NCBI GenBank assembly: GCA_003222395.1
Contig: QHWB01000065.1
Coordinates: 1 to 61,861, forward strand
Direction of reading: 5' to 3'
Source: Acidobacteriota bacterium
GTDB taxonomy: Bacteria > Acidobacteriota > Vicinamibacteria > Vicinamibacterales > CAVVIG01
Length of the DNA: 61,861 bases
A program made the position numbers and the translations under genes. The notes under the pieces were generated by a model, which had not been told where the DNA came from, made no database searches, and saw only the letters and a program-made list of their open reading frames with translations. Positions 7,801 through 17,778 of the stretch are shown here, piece by piece (position 1 is the stretch's first letter; each line of letters opens with the position of its first letter).

Positions 7801-8170
7801 ACACGCCGTCGCCGTACGCGACCGAGCGCTGCGAATTCCGCTCGCCGGTGCCGACCCACACGACGTTCGGCCGCTTCGGATCGACGGTCACCCATCCGAT
7901 CGAAAACGATCCCTGGGTGTCAAAGATCGGCTGCCACGACGCGCCGCCGTTGGTCGTCTTCCAGACGCCGCCCGACGCGGCGCCGACGTAGATGACGGCC
8001 TTGTTCGCCGGATCGACGGCGATCGTCATCACGCGGCCCGAGGTCACCGCCGGACCGATCGACCGGGCTTTGAGCCCCGCGAATGTTTCGGAGGTGAAAG
8101 TCTGCGACGCGGCCGGACGACCGGCAATCGCCAGAGCTCACACGATGGCGCCGATCGTCCATTTCGCCAT
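4859..8170 (-). CDS. Sortilin/VPS10-type BNR-repeat propeller protein, interrupted by a TGA
   Basis: The bulk of the frame is a two-propeller protein rich in Asp-box/BNR repeats (SDDGGRSWTN, STDGGKTWKK, SADSGRTWKS, SRDGGQHWTR), as in exported sortilin-type glycosyl-hydrolase-like proteins. A helical C-terminal third has no recognised motif. The natural start is the ATG at 8170, 12 nt after the TonB-receptor stop. It reads MAKWTIGAIV, then TGA (8140-8138), then ALAIAGRPAASQTFTSETFAG, so a signal peptide is split by one nonsense codon. After the TGA, the first ATG is at 8047 (MTSGRV would start two codons later than GTG-type options), which would leave the product without export signal. This is either a decayed gene, a read-through case or a base-call error. 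It lies downstream of the receptor in one operon. Confidence 0.8.
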
Positions 8171-8182
8171 GAGCCTGATCGT

Positions 8183-11092
8183 TCAGAAATTGATGCTCAG
8201 CCCGACCTTCATGATCCGTGGCGAGACGATCGTCTGCGGCACCAAGTACGTTGCGCCGACGCCGTTGCTGATCGAATCGGCCGTGTGCGCGTTCATCAGG
8301 TTGAAGATGTCGAACTGCGGCACGAGGCGGCGTCCCGGTCCGAACCGGAACGCGCGTGACACGCGGAGATCGACGAGCGTCACCGCGGGCAGCCGCTCGT
8401 CGCCGCGGCTGCTGAGGTATATCGTCTGTGAGGCCCGCGTCAGCGACACGCCCGCAGCCGCCGCCGCGGCTCGCGTCACCGAGTACGTGGAGATGTACGG
8501 ATAGCCGCCGTTCGACACGAGGCTTCCCGCCACGCTGATGTCGCCGGGCGCCTGATAGCTGCCCGAGAGCCGGAACGCGACGGTCGAATCGTACCCGACG
8601 ATGCCGCTGGCGAACGTGGTGAAGTTCGGGTCGTTGAGGTCGTTGCCGCTGCCGAGCGACTGGCCCGGCGCCACGCTGCTGTTGATGCCGCCGGTGTTCT
8701 TCCCCGCCGTCAGCCCCGCAGTCATCTGCCATCGCTGCGAGAAGCGCTTCTGCGCCGTGAACTCCACGCCTTTGTACGTGGTGTCGAGATACGGCTGGTT
8801 GTCGATGACGTTGTTCTGAAGGCCGTTGAACGCGGGCTGCAGGTTGTAGACCGTGGCGGTCACGGGTCTCGGATTCGCGAGCGTTCCGCCCGGACCGTTC
8901 GGGACGGTGACCGTGAACGGTGTGTACGCGCTCGGCGGGGCGGCGATGTTCCGCAGGCCAATCTGGTTCCGGTTCGTCCGGTAGTAGTACATGACGCCGA
9001 TTCGCATGTCCTTCATGACCTGCCGCTCGACGCCGGCCGTCACCTCGTCGGAGTACGGCCAGCTGAAGCCGTTCGCATCGCCATACTTGACGGTCAGGCC
9101 TGGAAAGCCGCTGCACTGCGCCTGCTGGATTTCGCCCGCCTGCGCGATCCCGTCGTTGTTCGGATCCGTCCACGGACAGGTCTGGAACGCGTTGGTGAAC
9201 GGGTTGACGTTCGTCACGCGATCGACGCCGACCTGCAGGCCGTACCGGCTGTAGCTCGCCTTGATCGCCGTGCGTCCGTCCGCGAGCGGGTCGTACGACG
9301 CGCCCGTGCGCCACACGAAGAGGTTCTGTCTGATCGGCGTCGAATTGGACAACGTCTGCGGGCCGACGAACTGGCGTTGCGGATTCGATTGGTCCGGCAG
9401 GATCCCGTTGTTGTGGTCGTACCGGACGCCGACGTTCAGCGTCAGGTTCCGGCCGACAGACCAGCCGTCCTGGACGAAGAGGCCAAGCACCTGGTCGAGA
9501 TTCTTCGACGTGGTCGGCGTGTTGTACTCGCGCACCGACGTCGCGCGGCCATTGGAGTAGAGCAGGTACATGTTGTTCTGCACGTCGTACCGGCTCTCGA
9601 AGTAGAGGCGCGCGAACTGCACGCCGGTCTTCAACAGATGATCGCCGCCCCATCCCGAAGCCGTGTACGACACGGTGTTGTCGAACTGCAGCCGCGAGTT
9701 CGGCTGTTCCTCGTGCCGCTGGGCGGCGAAGTCCGATTTATTCAGCGTCGCGTCTTCCATGCGCACCGCCGTGGCCGGCGTGTCGGGTTGATAGAAGTAG
9801 TTGGTCTGTCCCTTCATCAGGCTGAACGCCGACTCGTACACCAGCCGCTTGCGGACGCCGGTGTACTTGGCCTGCGTCGACGAGGCGGGATTGGTCTGTA
9901 CGAGCGAGGCGATGTCTGGCGCCTGGAACGTCCCATCGCGCCGGTGGCCCCGGATCTTGTTGTTCCAGTTGTAGGAGAACATCACTTTCTGGTTCGGCGA
10001 TTGGGAGTAGACGCCCTTGCCCGAATAGTTCTTGAGCGTGTTGTCGTCGATCGCCTGCGTCCCGTTCGCATTTCGCGCCGCGACGAGCTTGTCGACGATC
10101 CAGCGGCGGATCGACCCATTGACCCACAGCCGGTCGGTCACGATGGCGCCGCCGCCGGCCAGGTTGAAGTCCCACGTGGTCTTCGTCGGGTTGCCGAGGA
10201 ACGTCGTCGGCAGCGTGCCGTCGTCGATGCCGCTCCCGACGTTGTCGGTCTCGAGGCATCCGACGGTCGCGCGCTGCCCGGCGGCCGTCGGCTGCTCGAG
10301 GCATCCGCTCGAGAAGTTGTACCGCGCGTCGCCCCTCCATTTGTTGCCGGCGTCCTTCGTGACCATGTTGATCGACACGCCGCCCACCATCACTTCCGCG
10401 GGGATCGCCGACGTCATGTAGTTCACTTCCTCGAACATGCCCTGGTCGTAATACAGCATCGTCGCGCCGCCGCCGCCCCCCGGCCAGTTCACGGTCGCGC
10501 CGTCGATGTTGTAGCTGACGTCGTTGGTGTTCGATCCGTGCGAGGACAGCGAACTTTGCTGGAACGACTGAGTGCCGCCGACGTCGTACGTGCTCACCTG
10601 TACGCCGGGGATCAGTTTGGCCACCGACCAGGGATCGCGTCCCGTCGGAACGCCCTCGAGGACGTCCTGGTTCATGACGGTCTGCTGAAGGTTCGACTTC
10701 GTGTCGACCGTCGGCGACTGGCCCGTCACGGTGATCGCCTCGCTGACGCTGCCGACCTCCATCTTCCCGTTGACGCTCGCGATGAAGGCGGCGTTGACGA
10801 TGATGTCGTCGTGCTCCACCGTACGAAATCCCGGCAGCTCGAATTTCAGCCGGTAGCTTCCCGGCGGCAGCCGATCGAACCGGTAACTTCCCGACAAGTC
10901 GGTGACCTGACTCTGCGTGCCGCCAATCAGCTTCTCTCCGGATAGAGATACCGTCACACCCGGCAGCACTGCGTTGCTCGCGTCGGTGACGACGCCGGCA
11001 ATCGAACCGGTTTGAACCTGCGCCGACGCGGCCGAGGTGCCGAGCGCCAGCGCGAGCGTTGAAGCGGCGACAAGTCGAGTGAGCGTCCCCAT
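8183..11092 (-). CDS. TonB-dependent receptor with carboxypeptidase-regulatory-like domain
   Basis: The protein has 969 residues. The start at 11092 follows a GGAGGAGG Shine-Dalgarno. Signal peptide MGTLTRLVAASTLALALGTS (Ala-x-Ala near ASAQ), then a CarboxypepD-reg-like Ig domain (GSIAGVVTDASNAVLPGVTVSLSG, residues about 30-110). Next comes the plug (residues about 120-230, with NDVSYNIDGATVNWPGGG) and a long beta-barrel ending in aromatic VGLSINF, typical for BAM recognition. It is probably an outer-membrane transporter for a large substrate, as in acidobacterial Oar-like proteins. No TonB box could be assigned. It is the first gene of an operon with the VPS10-type protein. Confidence 0.9.
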   Translation of the reverse strand: MGTLTRLVAASTLALALGTSAASAQVQTGSIAGVVTDASNAVLPGVTVSLSGEKLIGGTQSQVTDLSGSYRFDRLPPGSYRLKFELPGFRTVEHDDIIVNAAFIASVNGKMEVGSVSEAITVTGQSPTVDTKSNLQQTVMNQDVLEGVPTGRDPWSVAKLIPGVQVSTYDVGGTQSFQQSSLSSHGSNTNDVSYNIDGATVNWPGGGGGATMLYYDQGMFEEVNYMTSAIPAEVMVGGVSINMVTKDAGNKWRGDARYNFSSGCLEQPTAAGQRATVGCLETDNVGSGIDDGTLPTTFLGNPTKTTWDFNLAGGGAIVTDRLWVNGSIRRWIVDKLVAARNANGTQAIDDNTLKNYSGKGVYSQSPNQKVMFSYNWNNKIRGHRRDGTFQAPDIASLVQTNPASSTQAKYTGVRKRLVYESAFSLMKGQTNYFYQPDTPATAVRMEDATLNKSDFAAQRHEEQPNSRLQFDNTVSYTASGWGGDHLLKTGVQFARLYFESRYDVQNNMYLLYSNGRATSVREYNTPTTSKNLDQVLGLFVQDGWSVGRNLTLNVGVRYDHNNGILPDQSNPQRQFVGPQTLSNSTPIRQNLFVWRTGASYDPLADGRTAIKASYSRYGLQVGVDRVTNVNPFTNAFQTCPWTDPNNDGIAQAGEIQQAQCSGFPGLTVKYGDANGFSWPYSDEVTAGVERQVMKDMRIGVMYYYRTNRNQIGLRNIAAPPSAYTPFTVTVPNGPGGTLANPRPVTATVYNLQPAFNGLQNNVIDNQPYLDTTYKGVEFTAQKRFSQRWQMTAGLTAGKNTGGINSSVAPGQSLGSGNDLNDPNFTTFASGIVGYDSTVAFRLSGSYQAPGDISVAGSLVSNGGYPYISTYSVTRAAAAAAGVSLTRASQTIYLSSRGDERLPAVTLVDLRVSRAFRFGPGRRLVPQFDIFNLMNAHTADSISNGVGATYLVPQTIVSPRIMKVGLSINF

Positions 11093-11213
11093 CGTGCCTC
11101 CTCCGGGATGTCGTGCAAGGTCGCGGAATCCTATCACCCCGGCGTCCGCGCCGTACGGGACCGCCGAGTCATTTGACCCGCCCGGATCCGCATGCGATCC
11201 TGACGGTTGGATC

Positions 11214-13625
11214 ATGCCGACCGACCCGGCGCGAACGTACCCGAGCGAACTTCCCGTCATCGCGCTTCGACAAAACGTCGTCCTCCCGCTGACGCTGCAG
11301 CCGCTCGCGATCAACCGTCCGGCATCGGTCGACTCGGTCAACCGCGCGCTCAGCGGCGACCGCCTCCTCTTCCTCGTGCTCCAGAACAACGACGACGACG
11401 AGCCGGCGATCGACAACCTGCGCCGCGTCGGCACGATCGGCGCGATCCGGCAGATGGCGAAGATTCCAAACGGCGGCATGTCGATCATCGTCGAAGGGCT
11501 CACGCGCGCGAAAGCGGAGAGTTATTCGAAGACGGCGCCGTCGCTCACCGCGATCGTGTCGCCCGCGCCCGACAGCTTCGTGCGATCGCTCGAAGTCGAC
11601 GCGTACGTCCGGCGCCTGCAGGATCTGATCGATCGCGCGCTCTCGCTAGCGAGCGGCCTCTCGCAGGAATTGCGCGGCCTGGTCGCCGGCATCGACGACC
11701 CGCTGCGGCTCGTCTATCTGCTCTCGAGCCTGCTCGACATGCGCGCGGAAGAGAAGCAGCAGATTCTCGAGACCGACGATCTGCTGCCGAAGCTGCAGGC
11801 GGTGGCCGGCGCGATGAACCGCGAGATCGCGCTGCTCGAGATGAAGAGCAAGATCGAATCGGCCGCGCAGCAGGAGATGACCGACGCCCAGCGCGAGTAC
11901 TACCTGCGGCAACAGCTGAAGGCGATACAGGCGGAGCTCGGCGAAGGCGAGAAGACCGACATCCAGGAGATCCGCCGGCGCCTGATCGACGCGAAGCTGC
12001 CCGAAACGGTGGCCAGGTCTGCGGAGCGCGAAGTCGATCGGCTGGAGCGGATGACGCCCGCGTCTCCCGAATACCAGATGCTCCGCACGTACATCGATTG
12101 GGTGCTGGACGTCCCGTGGTCGGTCCTCACCGAGGATCGCCTCGATCCGATCGCCGCGCGCGCGGTGCTCGACGAGGATCACTACGACCTCGGCAAGGTC
12201 AAAGAACGCATCATCGAATATCTCGCCGTCCAGAAACTGAAGCGGGCCGCGGCGCCGGCGGCGACGATCAAGGGACCCATTCTCTGCTTCGTCGGACCGC
12301 CCGGCGTCGGCAAGACGTCGCTGGGACAGTCGATCGCGCGTGCCATGAACCGGAAGTTCGTCCGCATCTCGCTCGGCGGCGTGCGCGACGAAGCCGAGAT
12401 TCGCGGCCACCGGCGCACCTACATCGGCGCGATTCCAGGACGCGTCGTGCAGGCGCTGAAGCAGGCTGGCGCGATGAACCCGGTGTTCATGCTCGACGAG
12501 ATCGACAAGATTACCGTCGGCTACCAGGGCGATCCCGCCGCGGCGCTGCTCGAGGTGCTCGACCCCTCGCAGAATCACTCGTTCCGCGATCACTACCTCG
12601 AGATCAACGTCGATCTCTCGCGCGTGCTCTTCATCGCCACGGCCAATCAGCTCGGCACCATTCATCCGGCGCTGCTCGATCGAATGGAGCTGATTTCACT
12701 TGCGGGCTACACCGAAGAGGAAAAGCTGCACATCGCGACGCGCTACCTGATTCCCCGGCAGCTCGAAGAGAACGGGCTCCGGCCCGACGCGGTGAGCTTC
12801 GAGGACAACGCGATCCGCCGCATCGTGACGGAGTACACCCGCGAAGCGGGCGTCCGAAACCTGGAGCGGCAGATCGGCGCGGTCGCACGAAAAATCGCCG
12901 CGCGCATCGCGTCGCAGGATGGCGGCGACCCGGCGAAAGGTCCGGCGGCCGCCGCCGCGGTTCCCGCCGCGGCGAGCCGCGCCGAGACGCAGCGAGCGTG
13001 GGTCGTGACTGCGGCGAGCCTGACCGAGTATCTCGGACCGCCGCGGTTCCGCGACGAGGTCTCGTTTCGCGTCTCGCGGCCCGGCGTGGCGACCGGCGTC
13101 GCGTGGACCGAAACCGGCGGCGACGTGCTCTTCATCGAAGCGCGCCTCCTGCCGTCCGGCCATCAGAATCTGATCCTCACGGGCCAGCTCGGCAACGTGA
13201 TGCAGGAGTCGGCGCGCGCGGCCCTCAGCCACATCCGCGCGGAGGCGGCGCAGCTCGGTATCGCGCCGGAGTCGTTGGACAAGAACGATCTGCACGTCCA
13301 CGTACCGGCAGGCGCGATCCCGAAAGACGGTCCATCGGCCGGGGTCACGATGGCGACCGCCATGGTTTCGGCGCTGAGGAATCAGCCGGTGCGTGACGAC
13401 GTGGCGATGACCGGCGAGATCACGCTGAGCGGCCTCGTGCTGCCGGTGGGCGGAATCCGCGAGAAGGCGCTCGCCGCGCGCCGCCACGGCATCAAGGAAT
13501 TCGTGCTGCCCGCGCGCAACGAACCGGACCTCGCCGAGCTGCCTGCCGAAGTAAAGGATGGCATTCGCTTCATCCCGGTCCAGACGCTCGAGGAAGTGCT
13601 GAAGGTGGCGCTGCCCGAACGATGA
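11214..13625 (+). CDS. lon: ATP-dependent Lon protease
   Basis: The protein has 803 residues, the usual length. The N-terminal substrate-binding LON domain begins at [20 protein letters not shown] coiled-coil middle ([22 protein letters not shown]) precedes the AAA+ module with Walker [12 protein letters not shown] (about 361-371) and Walker [12 protein letters not shown]. The C-terminal protease domain has the Ser-Lys dyad: Ser in [10 protein letters not shown] (about 707) and Lys in [11 protein letters not shown] (about 751). It degrades misfolded and regulatory cytosolic proteins. The start at 11214 is the first ATG outside the divergent receptor gene and has no clear Shine-Dalgarno. The stop overlaps the next gene by ATGA. 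Confidence 0.97.
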   Translation: MPTDPARTYPSELPVIALRQNVVLPLTLQPLAINRPASVDSVNRALSGDRLLFLVLQNNDDDEPAIDNLRRVGTIGAIRQMAKIPNGGMSIIVEGLTRAKAESYSKTAPSLTAIVSPAPDSFVRSLEVDAYVRRLQDLIDRALSLASGLSQELRGLVAGIDDPLRLVYLLSSLLDMRAEEKQQILETDDLLPKLQAVAGAMNREIALLEMKSKIESAAQQEMTDAQREYYLRQQLKAIQAELGEGEKTDIQEIRRRLIDAKLPETVARSAEREVDRLERMTPASPEYQMLRTYIDWVLDVPWSVLTEDRLDPIAARAVLDEDHYDLGKVKERIIEYLAVQKLKRAAAPAATIKGPILCFVGPPGVGKTSLGQSIARAMNRKFVRISLGGVRDEAEIRGHRRTYIGAIPGRVVQALKQAGAMNPVFMLDEIDKITVGYQGDPAAALLEVLDPSQNHSFRDHYLEINVDLSRVLFIATANQLGTIHPALLDRMELISLAGYTEEEKLHIATRYLIPRQLEENGLRPDAVSFEDNAIRRIVTEYTREAGVRNLERQIGAVARKIAARIASQDGGDPAKGPAAAAAVPAAASRAETQRAWVVTAASLTEYLGPPRFRDEVSFRVSRPGVATGVAWTETGGDVLFIEARLLPSGHQNLILTGQLGNVMQESARAALSHIRAEAAQLGIAPESLDKNDLHVHVPAGAIPKDGPSAGVTMATAMVSALRNQPVRDDVAMTGEITLSGLVLPVGGIREKALAARRHGIKEFVLPARNEPDLAELPAEVKDGIRFIPVQTLEEVLKVALPER

Positions 13626-14680
13626 TCGTCGCCTTCTACATTTCGGGCCACGGACTCGGACACGCTTCGCGCGCGATCGAGCTGATGCACGCGCTCGCGT
13701 CTACAGCCCCCGGCGACACGCGCATTGTCGTGCGCACGTCGGCGCCGCGTTGGATCTTCGACCGGACGGCGCCGTCGTCGATCGATCTGCAGCCGATCGA
13801 GGTCGATACCGGAATCGTGCAGATCGACAGCATCCGGATCGACGAAGCCGAGACGGCGCGCCAGGCCGCGCGCTTCTACCGCGACTTCGATCGCCGCGTC
13901 GAGGACGAAGCCGCGGTCCTGCGCGAGGTCGGCGCCGACGTCGTGGTCGGCGACATCCCGCCACTGGCGTTCGCGGCGGCCGCACGCGCGAAGCTGCCGT
14001 CCGTCGCAGTCAGCAACTTCACGTGGGACTGGATCTACAGCGTGTACGACTCGTTCGAGCGCGAGGCGCCGCATGCGATGCCCGCAATCCGACGCGCGTA
14101 TTCGTGCGCGTCGCTCGCGCTGCGCCTTCCGATGCACGGCGGCTTCGAGCCGATGACCACCGTCACGCGCGACATCCCGTTCATCGTCCGGCGATCCACG
14201 CGAGACCGGCGCGACACGCGGCGGCGCCTCAGGATCGCCGACGACCGTCCTGCCGTGCTGCCCTCGTTCGGCGCCTACGGGCTCGACCTTCCGTACGACG
14301 AGCTCGCGCGCTCGGATCGGTTCGGGATGGTGCGCGGAGATTTCGCGCAGCTCGACGAGCACGATCTCCACTATCAGGATCTCGTCGCGGCGGTGGACGT
14401 CGTCGTCAGCAAACCCGGGTACGGCATCGTGTCCGAGTCCGTGGCGAACGAGACGGCGCTGTTGTACACGTCGCGCGGCCGCTTCGTCGAATACGATGTG
14501 TTCGCGAGAGAAATGCCGCGCGTGCTGCGATGCCGCTACATCGGGCAGAACGATCTGCTCGCGGGCCGCTGGGCCGATGCGATCGATGCGCTGCTCGAGC
14601 AGCACGCACCCGTCGAGCGACCGCCGATCGACGGCGCCGCGGTCGCCGCACGCTACGTGATACAGTTGGCCCGTCGCTGA
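13622..14680 (+). CDS. Glycosyltransferase-like protein (family 28/ARA1 N-terminal type)
   Basis: The protein has 352 residues. The N-terminus [21 protein letters not shown] is the glycine-rich entry of GT-B enzymes, like the domain fused to arabinose/galactokinases in plants and found alone in bacteria. The C-terminal half has the nucleotide-sugar-site pattern VVVSKPGYGIVSESVANETALLYTSRGRFVEYD. No signal peptide is present, so it is cytosolic. It is translationally coupled to lon by an ATGA overlap. Donor and acceptor are unknown. Confidence 0.7.
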   Translation: MIVAFYISGHGLGHASRAIELMHALASTAPGDTRIVVRTSAPRWIFDRTAPSSIDLQPIEVDTGIVQIDSIRIDEAETARQAARFYRDFDRRVEDEAAVLREVGADVVVGDIPPLAFAAAARAKLPSVAVSNFTWDWIYSVYDSFEREAPHAMPAIRRAYSCASLALRLPMHGGFEPMTTVTRDIPFIVRRSTRDRRDTRRRLRIADDRPAVLPSFGAYGLDLPYDELARSDRFGMVRGDFAQLDEHDLHYQDLVAAVDVVVSKPGYGIVSESVANETALLYTSRGRFVEYDVFAREMPRVLRCRYIGQNDLLAGRWADAIDALLEQHAPVERPPIDGAAVAARYVIQLARR

Positions 14681-14781
14681 TCTCACAGGAGTCCTCTCGC
14701 GCGGAAGCTGCTCCCGCGCGCTCTTCTTCTCTGCTTCGTCGGACAGGTGAACGGCGGTCTTCGAGTACGCTTTTAACCACC

Positions 14782-16092
14782 ATGCTCACCAGACGCCATT
14801 TCCTCACGCTGACCGGCGCCGCCGGCGCGCTCTCCGTCACCCGCCTTTCCGCCCAGCGCGGACGCGGATCCGAATCGACCGGTCCGCCGCCGCCGAGCAT
14901 CGCCGCGCTCACGTCGATGCGCAATCGCGCGAAGCCGATCACCACCGACGAGCGACGCGGCCGAGTCGAGCGCGCGAAGAAGCTGATGGCCGAAGCGAAG
15001 CTCGACGCCATCATCCTGACCGGCGGCACGTCGCTCACCTACTTCACCGGGATCCGCTGGGGCAACAGCGAGCGCCTCTTTGCCGTCGTCATCCCGCGCG
15101 AAGGCAATCCCTACGTCGTCTGTCCGGGATTCGAGGAAGAGCGCGCGCGCGAGCAGCTCGCGCTCGGACCGCTGGTACACACCGACGTTGCCACATGGCA
15201 GGAGGATGAGAGTCCGTTCGACCGTGTCGCTCAGGGCCTGAAGGACCGCGGCATCGCGTCGGGCCGCGTCGGCGTCGAGGAGACGACGAAATTCGTGTTC
15301 GCCGACAGCGTCTCTGCGGCGGCGCCGGCCGCCCACATCGTCAGCGCCACGCCGATCACCGCCGGGTGTCGGATGCTCAAGGATGCGCACGAGGTCGAGC
15401 TGATGCGCATCGCGTCCGAGGCGACGCTGAAATGCTACGAGGCGGTGTTCAAGGCGCTCGCGCCGGCGATGACTCAGAATCAGGTCGGCCGCCTCATCGA
15501 CGCCGGCTACTCGCGTCTCGGATTTCCCGGCTTCGCAAGCGTGCAGGTCGGCGAATATACCGCGTTGCCGCACGGTTCCATCCAGCCCCAGGCGATCCGC
15601 GAAGGCACCATCATCATGATCGACGACGGCTGCACGGTCGAAGGGTACCAGTCCGACATCACGCGGACGTTCGTGCTCGGCAAGGCGACCGACAAGATGA
15701 AAAGGGTGTTCGACATCGTCCATCAGGCGCAGACGGCCGCCCTGAAGGCCGCGCGTCCCGGCGTCGCCCTCGAATCGATCGACGCCGCCGCGCGCAAGGT
15801 GATCGCCGACGCGGGCTACGGTCCGGGATTCAAGTACTTCACGCATCGCGTCGGGCACGGCATGGGGATGGACGGCCACGAATGGCCGTACCTCGTGAAG
15901 AACAACATGTTCGGCTGGGAGAAAGCGGTGAGGATGATGCCGGGCATGATGTTCAGCGACGAGCCCGGCATCTATATCCGCGGCGAGTTCGGCGTGCGGC
16001 TCGAGGACGACATGCACGTCACCGAGAGCGGCGCCGAACTGCTTACGCCCCAGAGCCCTTCGATTGAGAATCCATTCGGCGCATCGTCATAG
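14782..16092 (+). CDS. M24-family metallopeptidase (Xaa-Pro aminopeptidase-like), Tat-exported
   Basis: The protein has 436 residues, starting at the ATG at 14782. A twin-arginine signal (TRRHFLTLTGAAGAL, ending near LSAQ) indicates folded export. A creatinase-type N-terminal domain (about 50-190) is followed by the pita-bread domain. The M24 metal ligands are recognisable: Asp in MIDDGCTVEGYQSDITRTF (two Asp), His in HRVGHGMGMDGHEWP, Glu in SDEPGIYIRGEFGVRLEDD (two Glu). It would remove N-terminal residues before proline, or cleave related amide bonds, in the periplasm. A GC hairpin follows the stop. Confidence 0.9.
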   Translation: MLTRRHFLTLTGAAGALSVTRLSAQRGRGSESTGPPPPSIAALTSMRNRAKPITTDERRGRVERAKKLMAEAKLDAIILTGGTSLTYFTGIRWGNSERLFAVVIPREGNPYVVCPGFEEERAREQLALGPLVHTDVATWQEDESPFDRVAQGLKDRGIASGRVGVEETTKFVFADSVSAAAPAAHIVSATPITAGCRMLKDAHEVELMRIASEATLKCYEAVFKALAPAMTQNQVGRLIDAGYSRLGFPGFASVQVGEYTALPHGSIQPQAIREGTIIMIDDGCTVEGYQSDITRTFVLGKATDKMKRVFDIVHQAQTAALKAARPGVALESIDAAARKVIADAGYGPGFKYFTHRVGHGMGMDGHEWPYLVKNNMFGWEKAVRMMPGMMFSDEPGIYIRGEFGVRLEDDMHVTESGAELLTPQSPSIENPFGASS

Positions 16093-16115
16093 GGGACGGT
16101 CTCGAGACCGTTCCC
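16092..16115. terminator. Bidirectional hairpin between convergent genes
   Basis: The perfect palindrome ACGGTCTCGAGACCGT, flanked by GGGG and TCCC, lies in the 29-bp gap between the M24 gene and the convergent secreted-protein gene. There is no T-run, so termination is inferred from position. Confidence 0.5.
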
Positions 16116-16121
16116 GACCCA

Positions 16122-16928
16122 TCACCGGCCGACCATATGACGGGCGTCCTTCTCATTTTCCAGACAGATGTAGTCGAGCAGCTCCGTGTCGAGCGCAATG
16201 AAGTGATTCAGCTTGACGGTCCACGGCGCGGTGTACGCCTTCGGATCGTCGACGGTGATCTCGATCTCGAGCTTGCCGTAATTCACGCGGCGGAACCGTT
16301 CGGTCATTTTCGCGGTGTCGGTCATCGGGCTTCCGCTGCGATCGAGCCACGTTCCGTCCTTGAATCCCACCGTCTGTACGATCAACGTATCGCCATCCCA
16401 CTTGCCGGTTGAATAGCCGTCGAACGACGGCTGCTCGACCTCGGGCAGCGGCCGGCCGTCGGTGAAAATCTGGCGGTAGGTCTTGTTCTGTTCCTTGAGA
16501 ATCAGCAGGAGCCCGGGTACCTGGACGTACTTCTGGAGCAGCGGTGTCGTGTGCGCTTTCACCACGCCTCCGGGCAGGCAATACGATCCCGGATCGTCCT
16601 TGCCGTTTTGGTCCATCCGCGCCTTCCGCGCCTCGGCTGCCCAACGCTGATACGGTAGACCGCCCTTCAGGCTCCAGCCGATGTTGACGAACTCCTGTCC
16701 CACCTCCATGTCGGCGCATCCGCCGGGAGCGCACGGTCTGTTGTGTTCGATGTCCCAGATGCCGGAGAGATCGGGTTTGCCATCGGAGGTTCGCGGCGTC
16801 GGCGCGGCGAGATCGGGCTTTCCCTCGTGAGTCTTCGGAACGCCGGCCGTCGGGTACTTGAGCCACTGCGCGGACACTGGTCCCGCCAGCGCGCAGAGCA
16901 CAACGGCGATGCCGGTGACGATCTTCAT
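16122..16928 (-). CDS. Secreted protein of unknown function, 'WLKYPTAGVPKT' family
   Basis: The protein has 268 residues. The ATG at 16928 is chosen because GGAGG lies 5 nt upstream; the GTG two codons earlier would sit on the ribosome site. Signal peptide MKIVTGIAVVLCALAGPVSAQ, then the conserved opening WLKYPTAGVPKTHEGKPDLA and DGKPDLSGIWDIEHNRPC. A core of alternating beta segments follows (YSTGKWDGDTLIVQTVGFKDG, NYGKLEIEITVDDPKAYTAPW), which looks lipocalin- or propeller-like. This type is abundant in acidobacterial genomes, but I know of no assigned function. Confidence 0.75.
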   Translation of the reverse strand: MKIVTGIAVVLCALAGPVSAQWLKYPTAGVPKTHEGKPDLAAPTPRTSDGKPDLSGIWDIEHNRPCAPGGCADMEVGQEFVNIGWSLKGGLPYQRWAAEARKARMDQNGKDDPGSYCLPGGVVKAHTTPLLQKYVQVPGLLLILKEQNKTYRQIFTDGRPLPEVEQPSFDGYSTGKWDGDTLIVQTVGFKDGTWLDRSGSPMTDTAKMTERFRRVNYGKLEIEITVDDPKAYTAPWTVKLNHFIALDTELLDYICLENEKDARHMVGR

Positions 16929-17008
16929 GGCCACCTCCGGATGTGCACAGGATGCTACACCCGCCGCGATTGGCGGCGTTGGGTTTTACACGATCGCGCC
17001 GCCGCGGT

Positions 17009-17710
17009 TCAGTCTTTGATGCAGGTCACGAGCGACCAGATCCGCGGGACGTTCACCTTCTGAATCGAAACCGGCTTCAGCTCCGCCTGCGCCAGAAACG
17101 CGGGCAGATCGAGATCCGACTTGAAGCCGATGTGGACGGTGAACGGCGAGATGAGCCGCTCGAGCCACGCCATGAGCGTGTTTCGACTGCGGAAGTGATT
17201 GAGGATGACGATGCGTCCGCCGTGACGGCAGACGCGGCGCATTTCGCTGGCGACGGCCACAGGATCCGGAACGACGCTGATCACGTACGGGGCATATACG
17301 ATGTCGAACGTATCGTCGGCGAACTTCAGGTTCGCGGCGTCCATCTGCAGAAGCCGTACGTTCCGCACCTCTTTGCGCGCGATGCGGTCGCGCGCCTTCT
17401 CGAGCATGGAACTCGACAGGTCGATGCCCGTGACCGAGCAGTCGCGCGGATAGAGCGACGAGTTGATGCCCGTGCCGACGCCGACCTCGAGCACGCGATC
17501 GGCCGGCCTGATGCCCATGCGGCGTATTGCGTCGACGCGCCCGGGATGCAGCGCCGGACCGAACACGACGTCGTAGATCCACGCGAGGTTCTCGTAGACG
17601 CGTGCGACGAAATCGTTTTCGACGACGGTGACCGAGAGGGAGCGAGTGGCGGCGTCTGACCCGAGGATATCTTCACTTTCGCGTTGCGGATCCGGCTCAA
17701 ATAGGGCCAT
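17009..17710 (-). CDS. SAM-dependent methyltransferase, PmtA-like
   Basis: The protein has 233 residues with an AAAGGAG Shine-Dalgarno before the ATG at 17710. Rossmann-fold methyltransferase motif I is VLEVGVGTGINSSLYP, motif II GIDLSSSMLEKAR, and a post-I acidic MDAANLKFADDTFDIVYAPYVISVVPDP follows. YDVVFGPALHPGRVDAIRRM before motif I is typical of the phosphatidylethanolamine N-methyltransferase PmtA group, so lipid head-group methylation is the best guess. It lies 68 bp downstream of the bifunctional methionine/folate gene in the same orientation. Confidence 0.75.
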   Translation of the reverse strand: MALFEPDPQRESEDILGSDAATRSLSVTVVENDFVARVYENLAWIYDVVFGPALHPGRVDAIRRMGIRPADRVLEVGVGTGINSSLYPRDCSVTGIDLSSSMLEKARDRIARKEVRNVRLLQMDAANLKFADDTFDIVYAPYVISVVPDPVAVASEMRRVCRHGGRIVILNHFRSRNTLMAWLERLISPFTVHIGFKSDLDLPAFLAQAELKPVSIQKVNVPRIWSLVTCIKD

Positions 17711-17778
17711 CAGGCTCCTTTGACGTTCAAGCGGTGTACCGCGAACGTGAACAGTCGAGCGACTATACATCTGGTCCG

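Noticed and set aside
8138-8140. Selenocysteine at the TGA of the VPS10-type gene
   Set aside because: The codon lies in a signal peptide, where selenocysteine has no role, and no clear SECIS-like hairpin follows.
13750-16092. A 780-codon start for the M24 peptidase
   Set aside because: The N-terminal 344 codons are an Arg-rich alternate phase of the glycosyltransferase-like gene. The Tat signal marks the true start at 14782.
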